Below are positions 58,294 through 64,000 of a stretch of 64,000 nucleotides of DNA, piece by piece. Both the position numbers and the translations under genes were made by a program. The DNA is taken from NCBI GenBank assembly GCA_030867875.1, contig JAOWCC010000655.1:12298269-12362268 (forward strand), read 5' to 3'. The notes under the pieces were generated by a model, which made no database searches, was not told the DNA's origin, and saw only the letters and a program-made list of their open reading frames with translations. Position 1 is the first letter of the stretch. Each line of letters starts with the position of its first letter. The DNA comes from Actinernus sp. WN-2022. Its lineage: Eukaryota; Cnidaria; Anthozoa; Actiniaria; Actinernidae.

Positions 58294-59521
58294 ATGGGGC
58301 TTACGTGCCGTTTCCTCCATTTTTCGAGTGGAAAAATGGCTGCCAGTACTAGTAGTGTTAGATACTGTGGTGCTTGTGGTAGCAAGCACGAGGATTTGAC
58401 TGTAAAATTTTGCACCAAATGTGGCGAAAAGCTACAACTACCCATATCGCTTGACTTGGCTTCGGAAAAGAAACTCGGGAAAGAAATTTCAGCAACGCCA
58501 ACGATGTCACTAGCTGCTTTCAAAGCTCGCAAGGAGTCAAACAGGCATCATTTTTTTAAGCCATCAAGTTCGAAGAAACCTAAACGGCCTGAAATGGATG
58601 TGACAATTCGTATTGGAGTTTTAAATTTTGATGCAGAGACAGGAGTGTTAAAACCACAGTGGGGTAAGACACTTCCTCTGGCGGTTGATAGAAACAGTAC
58701 GTACTCATCCATTCTGGGAAAGGCACTTACAAAGAGGAAGGCCCATGATCGACATTTCAATAAAACATCTCAAGAGGAAGAGTTTGAGCTATTATATCCA
58801 GATGGTTCACAAGCAATATTTTTGCCTGGCGAAGGGCGAAAGTTTTTTCATTTGAGGGAATACAAAGAAGACCTGGGTTTACCTTATAGCCGAATAACTT
58901 TATATCTTTGCTCAACTGGTGACATTGCTAGTTGTGAAGCTTGTGAAGGAAAGACTGAAGTCAGTGAAGGCGAATCAAGTGAGGGGCTTAATATACATAG
59001 GGAGTTTTCAGTGCCGTATCATGACACAGAGGAAATCCCTTCTACTTCTGCTGGTACTAGTGGTTGTGCTGCCTCAACTCACCAGGAGGACATTTCTGAT
59101 GTTATTAAAGATGAAGTGAAAGAGAAAGTTGAATGTCCAACATGCCATCTGTTTATAAGTGCTCAGGACATAGCATTACATGCTGATGTATGTGCTGAAA
59201 CTGCCCACAGAAGGGCATTTGTTGAATTAATCCAAAATCTGCCTTCAGAAGAGCTTCCCCAAGAGCCAAAAGAAGATGACATAACACCAGATGCATCAAA
59301 GAGCAAAACTGAAGGTTTGACTCTTTCAGAAATTCTGAACACCCTGTTCAACAAGCTTCGTCCTCCATCACGCATAAATGTAAGACGTGGTCAGCTCTTC
59401 TTGGATTACATGGAAGTTCGGAAAAGATGTGCCTGGATTAAGCCAGAAAGCAAGCTGAAAGTCGTGTTCACTGGAGAACCTGCAGAAGATACTGGGGGAC
59501 CAAGAAGAGAGTTTTTAACAG
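58294..59521 (+). CDS. HECT ligase exon 1
   Basis: It encodes the zinc ribbon (RYCGACGSKHEDLTVKFCTK then CGEKL), the middle domain with PQWGKTLPLAVDRNSTYSSI and LLYPDGSQAIFLPG, the finger VECPTCHLFISAQDIALHAD then VC, and the HECT start VVFTGEPAEDTGGPRREF. It ends AACAG before GTATTT, phase 1. Confidence 0.9.
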
Positions 59522-62520
59522 GTATTTGAAACAGTATCAAATTATAAGAAAATAACAAAAAAACAGTTGAGATAATAAGAATGTCAACATTTAATAATGT
59601 ATTGTTTGGCTCATATCTTACTGTACTTAGCAGAACATAAATATTTATATATCACAGTGACATATTAGGAGTAGTTTATATGGAAGCTACATGTATGAGG
59701 ATCCCAAAGTATTACAACAAAAGAACTAATCAAGAGAAAAGTAATTTATGATATTTACTGTAAATTTTATTTAAATACAGCCTTTTGTTAAATATTAATC
59801 TATAGTGTATATATTTTTGGGGTATTGAGTTTCAATGTTTTGTTCTTTATTTAAAAGCTGATAATTATAATAAACTTACAGGTAAAATAAATCCACCATA
59901 TTTAAACTGAAGTTACTTAATTCAATTTTGTATGTATCTCTTTTTCAGAGGTTTTACAAGAAATTCATACAAGGCTATTCACTGGAGGAGTCCCTGTAAC
60001 CTCAACCACAGCAATATCGGAAAATGAATTCTACATTGCTGGAAATCTGATGGCCATATCAATTATACAAGGTGGCCCAGCACCATGCTTCCTGAAAAAA
60101 TGGATCTTTGATTACATGGTATTTGGTTTAAGTGAGAGCCTTGATCTGAGTGTTGATGATGTGAAATCAGTGACACTTAAAGGATTTTTAACCAAGGTAA
60201 ACATGTTTCCTCCTTGTCAAACATTCACATTAACCGCCTCCCGGTTAGCTCAGTGGTTAAGCGGCGGTCTGTCAAGCAGGAGGTCGCGGGTTCAAACCCC
60301 GGCCAGACCAACACTCAAGGTCTTAAAATAACTGAGTAGAAGGTGCTGCCTTTACATAATAATTAATTTGTTCACAAGCTGCAAATGGTTAGACCTTCAC
60401 GTCTTCTGGCGGATAAGGATATACAATCATAGGACTAGTGTCCCCAATTAGCTGCAAAGCTAAATACATTGAAACTTAAATAAAGTCACTTACTTACATG
60501 TACATAAAAGTCACAGCAACTATAATTTTGGCACTGCCAACTAAATTCAATGATAAGTTGCATTTCTTTTTTAATAATCAATCTGAACAATCTGTCCATA
60601 GCTATGAACAGTAACTTGGATGGTTCTAAAATACAAATATAATTAACAGTTAAAAAAAGTATAGCCATGGTTTCATATAAAGGTGAAAAATCAGTTTGTA
60701 CAAGATAATTATTATATACTATGTAATACATCATTTTATTTTTAGCTGTCTGAATGTAAAACTGACGAAGAAGTACCAAAGCTGCTCTTATCGGATGAAG
60801 GTTCTAATTTTCTGGAAATCATTAGCTACAGAGGTGTTCCCTACAAGGCAACCTTACAAACCAGAGACAGAATTGTCAGGTGGGATGGTAAACATGCATT
60901 TAAACTGATTTTTTTTTTAAAAGAACCTTTAAAACTTAAAATTGAATTAATGAGTAGATTACAGACACACACATCATTATAGTAATAGTTATGATTTCAA
61001 TTTTCAATCAGTTGTATTTTCTTTATAGGATCATTCTTATACAACACATAACACAGGACAGACTACCAATGGTGTCCCAGCTCAAGGATGGCCTGAAGGC
61101 CTTAGGAGTTTTGGAAGCAATCCAAAAATATCCAGATCAAATGAGACCTCTTTTTACCATCAAGGCAGAGCACGAATCACTGGATGAGGGCAGATTCCTT
61201 GAACTGTTTCATACCGACTTCAGTTTACAGCAACAGAAGAAGGTGAAAGAAATTGACACATACAAAGTGTTCAGTGACTTTGTTGGAATGGTATCCCATG
61301 GAGGTTTGTATTGATCTGTATTTTATAAAATAATATACACCTGAACGTTGTCCTAAAGATATGAAAATAAAAGATAACAAAGTCATTTTAATGAGCAAAT
61401 TAACAGTAATATTTTCAGCTTTGCTATTGTTTCCTATGCTAATCTACTCATTAAAATGTAATTTTTGTATTCATATATTTTTAGGACAATGTTCGTGCAA
61501 ACAGGTACAAGACAGTAATAGTACCTTATTCCTCTTGCCGACTCATTAGCATTAAGGTATGGGTTTAAGTGACCCCCTGTCATTAAGCAATGACAAGGAG
61601 CACAGAGTGCTAACGTCATCAGCAATAAGGGTACGGTGGCCCCGAAGTGACATACAAATGTATGGAAAGCATAATCCTTTTTTCAATCTTTTAGTAATTT
61701 AAGCAGCGACTTTGCAGTGATTGTTGCCCACTGTTATTGCAGGCTCAATGGTAAACATCGTGGTATTAGAAATTAAAGAGGTTTCTAATGCTCTAGTTGT
61801 TGGAATTTCATTCTGACAGTTTCATAATAGATATGTCTACATGTATGTACATTGTATTATTATTTCATTTCTCATTTCTTTTTCCAGATCTGTGAATTGT
61901 TGTATGTGTACACATTCTATATGGGCTTATATTCGTTCAAAGGACTTTTTTTGGACTTATTTCAGGGAAGGGCTTATATTCGGAGGGGGGTTTCGGAATT
62001 TTATGGTATTAATGGATCAACAAACTAAAACAAGGAGGTGGAAATCAATGCGAACGTTGTTTAAATCCTAACTGAAGCCTATGTGTTCCTGGAACTGTGC
62101 ATGGACATAAAACTCTTAACTGACATTAAAGCAATTTAAAGGTATTGGCCCACACAGGTTCTGTTATTTATTTAGATTAACTTTTCTACATACCTGTGAC
62201 AATGCTTGTTGTAATGCTGTAGTTAATTTACAGTGACTCATTGATGTCGCTATTTTTGATTTGTTTTAGAAGTACAAGGAATCACCCTGGGAAAATTACT
62301 GCAATTTGTTACAGGAGCATCCACCATTCCAGTCATTGGATTTGGGGAGAAACTTACCTGTGAGTTTACTCATGGGTGTCAGCTCAATTGCAAATGCTTT
62401 CCAACAGCTTCTACATGTGACCTAGTGCTCAGGATCCCTGTTCATTTATCAAATCTAAATGATATGACACAATCTTTCTGCTCTGCAGTTAGAGATGGTT
62501 TTGCCTTTGGAAATCTTTGA
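58294..62520 (+). CDS. HECT-type E3 ubiquitin ligase with zinc ribbon and UBZ4-like finger, five exons, 711 aa
   Basis: The protein would transfer ubiquitin through a thioester on C678, which lies in PTASTCDLVLRIP, 33 residues before the stop, the usual place in HECT ligases. Domains in order: a zinc ribbon (C25, C28, C40, C43), a domain of unknown type at about 100-205, an acidic linker, a C2HC finger C281-x2-C284-x11-H296-x3-C300 with UBZ4 spacing, and a HECT domain from about 375. Five exons (58294-59521, 59949-60196, 60746-60879, 61029-61303, 62270-62520) join in phase without stops. The Met at 58336 (AAAATGG) is an alternative start giving 697 residues. G2E3-like and other HECT families share the catalytic end, so the exact orthologue is not claimed. 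Confidence 0.88.
59949..60196 (+). CDS. HECT ligase exon 2
   Basis: The acceptor is CTTTTTCAG. It reads VLQEIHTRLFTGGVPVTSTT, then GNLMAISIIQGGPAPCFL, and ends FLTK before GTAAAC, phase 0. This is the HECT N-lobe. Confidence 0.9.
60236..60496 (+). mobile_element. tRNA-headed SINE, copy 3
   Basis: The head GCCTCCCGGTTAGCTCAGTG and B box GGGTTCAAACCCC are followed by the same body as copies 1 and 2 (AAAATAACTGAGTAGAAGGT) and a TTAAATAAAGTCACTTACTT end. It lies in HECT intron 2, in gene orientation. Confidence 0.87.
60746..60879 (+). CDS. HECT ligase exon 3
   Basis: The acceptor is TATTTTTAG. It reads LSECKTDEEVPKLLLSDEGS and YRGVPYKATLQTRDRIV and ends with two bases before GTGGGA. It follows the intron that carries the third SINE. 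Confidence 0.87.
61029..61303 (+). CDS. HECT ligase exon 4
   Basis: The acceptor is TTCTTTATAG. It reads RLPMVSQLKDGLKALGVLEA then FLELFHTDFSLQQQKKVKEI. The donor is GGAG-GTTTGT, phase 1. Confidence 0.88.
61304..62269. other. HECT intron 4
   Basis: It holds a one-ended relative of the 43341-43440 MITE at about 61910-62012 (GGGCTTATATTCGGAGG and TCGGAATTTTATGGTA). Nothing else is recognised. Confidence 0.45.
62270..62520 (+). CDS. HECT ligase exon 5 with catalytic Cys
   Basis: The acceptor is TTTGTTTTAG. It reads GITLGKLLQFVTGASTIPVI, then LTCEFTHGCQLNCKCFPTAS and TCDLVLRIPVHL, and stops at 62518-62520. The Cys of STCDL (62416-62418) is the predicted thioester site. Confidence 0.9.
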
Positions 62521-63574
62521 TTCACAATATTTTTTTTCCTCTTGGAAGGTACACTTACTATTGACCAATGTTTAGGTTTGTTAATACATGTAATCATAAA
62601 GCCATATTTTAGGCAGATACAAGAGATATGGTTTGGATATGCTGAGAAACACTTTGGTACAAGTGTGCCATGTTTTGATGTATTTCAAGTATTACATTAC
62701 TTTCGCAATATTTTCCCCCTCAACATATGTTCATATTTAAATCAATCAGGAGTCAGTCCTTGAAGTTGTCAACAAGTTGAGTTTTATTGTTATGCCATTA
62801 AGAAAGTTTATTGGTTTTCATGTTTTTTTATTTTGCTAATTGAAAAAATCATTTTAATTTGCTATACACTTGATTGCAGAAATGTAGTATAAAATATATA
62901 ATTACCTAATTTACCTAGATACATCTAATGAGATGCATAAGGTCCTGGTCGGCTCTGAATATTCAGGCAAATTTACAGACTCTAGGCATGAGTTTATAGT
63001 TTTTCGATAACAGGACTTTTTCCAAACCACTGCAATTAGCTGCCAAGTGCAAATCATTGGAGTAATGTTTTGGTATACAATGTACTATGTTATATTAGTT
63101 TCACCAAGTAGTTAGACTTTATCACGTGTGACAGTATCGATAGTGGTACGAGTATCCATCTCAATTGATTACCGTAGATATATCTGAATAGATTAGGTAT
63201 TTGTATACTTTTATACTACAACGTTTCTACAGTCTAGTGTAGATTTAAACAAAAACAAGATTCCACATTACAATACAACATGTATTTCTAAGAAATAGTA
63301 ACATTGAACATGTTTTAGAATCAGGAAGGAGGCAAAAACTGTCATTGCTATCATGACTCAAATGTACATGTGAGCAAAATAGAATAAATAAATGTTCATT
63401 TAACAATACTCAATTTCTCTCTTGTAGCCATTAGATATAACAATAAGCACACACCCACGTTTGCTCAGTTGGAAAGCAGTTTTTTTAGTGGAAATATGAA
63501 CATTAATGCACCACCACCATCTGATTCATGTCTAATTAAAAATAATATTATTAGACTGAGTTTGTTCCCATAAG
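62521..63574. other. 3' flank of the HECT gene
   Basis: AT-rich DNA with possible poly(A) signals (AATAAATAAA near 63384). No further exon is supported. Confidence 0.4.
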
Positions 63575-63705
63575 GGAGTGTTCATTATTTATGGATTGGA
63601 GGGGGTCGGCTTTTGTAGAGCCTCTACAAGGGGGTCATAAAAGTTTTAACAAGAGAAGCAGATGAAATGCCGACTCCCCCTCAAACCATAAATAATGAAC
63701 ACTCC
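63575..63705. mobile_element. 131-bp fold-back MITE
   Basis: GGAGTGTTCATTATTTATGG at 63575-63594 has an exact inverse at 63686-63705. Inner GGAGGGGGTCGGC and GCCGACTCCCCCTC also pair. Confidence 0.88.
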
Positions 63706-63733
63706 GAAAGCTGATTGCATTGGTTGGTGCATA

Positions 63734-63942
63734 CAGTACCGTGCAAAAATATTTCAACGGGGGAAGTGATATATCCTCTGAAAAAGAGATATATCCCCTG
63801 AAAAAAGGATATTTCCCTTTTGGGGGAAGTTTCAGGGGATATATCCTTTTCAAAAGGGGTTATTTTTCTTCACGAAAAAGGGATATATCCCTTTTAAAGG
63901 ATATATCCCCAATTAGCGTTGAAATATTTTTGCACGGTACTG
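63734..63942. mobile_element. Mariner-like MITE with TA target duplication
   Basis: CAGTACCGTGCAAAAATATT, extending to TCAACG, starts at 63734 and is exactly inverted at the right end (63942). TA flanks both sides (63732-63733, 63943-63944). The interior repeats GGATATATCCC or GGGATATATCC about six times in both directions. No transposase. Confidence 0.9.
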
Positions 63943-64000
63943 TACATGTACCTCTTGAGTAAACTTATATTATCGAAGATGATAAAAACCGAAAGGGAGC

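Noticed and set aside
60236..60310. tRNA gene
   Set aside because: A and B boxes are present, but the same head is joined to the same non-tRNA body in three places. These are SINE heads, not functional tRNAs.

Overview
The window is animal nuclear DNA, most likely from an anthozoan cnidarian such as a stony coral. This is inferred from intron-rich genes with GT-AG introns, AT-rich non-coding DNA, and a dense mix of Ngaro/DIRS, BEL/Pao, Penelope, CR1/L2-like LINE, pogo and mariner relics with tRNA-headed SINEs. There is no operon structure and no bacterial feature.

Three host genes are supported. (1) A lysosomal-type alpha-glucosidase of glycoside hydrolase family 31 lies on the minus strand from 35896 down to 10442. 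Eleven exons join in phase into 642 codons: signal peptide, trefoil domain, N-terminal domain and both catalytic aspartates. The last third is not seen. Its promoter side carries a TCACGTG E-box like the TFEB/CLEAR element. (2) On the plus strand, 53185-53369 and 56188-56371 join in phase into a small secreted precursor of 122 residues. It has a signal peptide, an acidic pro-region, two Lys-Arg sites and a glycine-rich C-terminus that is read through a (GGT)n microsatellite. (3) On the plus strand, 58294-62520 is a complete five-exon HECT-type ubiquitin ligase of 711 residues with a zinc ribbon and a UBZ4-like C2HC finger. A possible OB-fold exon (43475-43867) is weaker.

Layout. 52-4863: a Ngaro-like tyrosine-recombinase retroelement with split direct repeats (A1-ORFs-B1-A2-B2) whose RT core is deleted. 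4864-10441: fold-back elements and a LINE scrap. 10442-35896: the glucosidase gene, its introns filled by SINEs, LINEs, a pogo-like element, a 33-copy 23-bp minisatellite, fold-backs and tandem duplications. 35897-37240: promoter and an unexplained open stretch. 37239-43204: a 44-bp minisatellite and a decayed BEL/Pao element with only its 3' LTR. 43205-47540: small MITEs, LINE ends and a Penelope-type hammerhead. 47541-56371: the secreted-precursor gene with tandem repeats and a Penelope element (GIY-YIG plus hammerhead core). 56372-64000: MITEs, the HECT gene, and two terminal-inverted-repeat elements.

The host genes look unrelated: lysosomal glycogen breakdown, a secreted peptide, and ubiquitin ligation. 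Mobile DNA is the dominant theme. Three hammerhead-like RNA motifs belong to Penelope ends, palindromic elements recur in adjacent pairs, and a satellite appears to have grown from the end of a fold-back element. All calls come from reading the sequence by eye; no alignment or database search was run.
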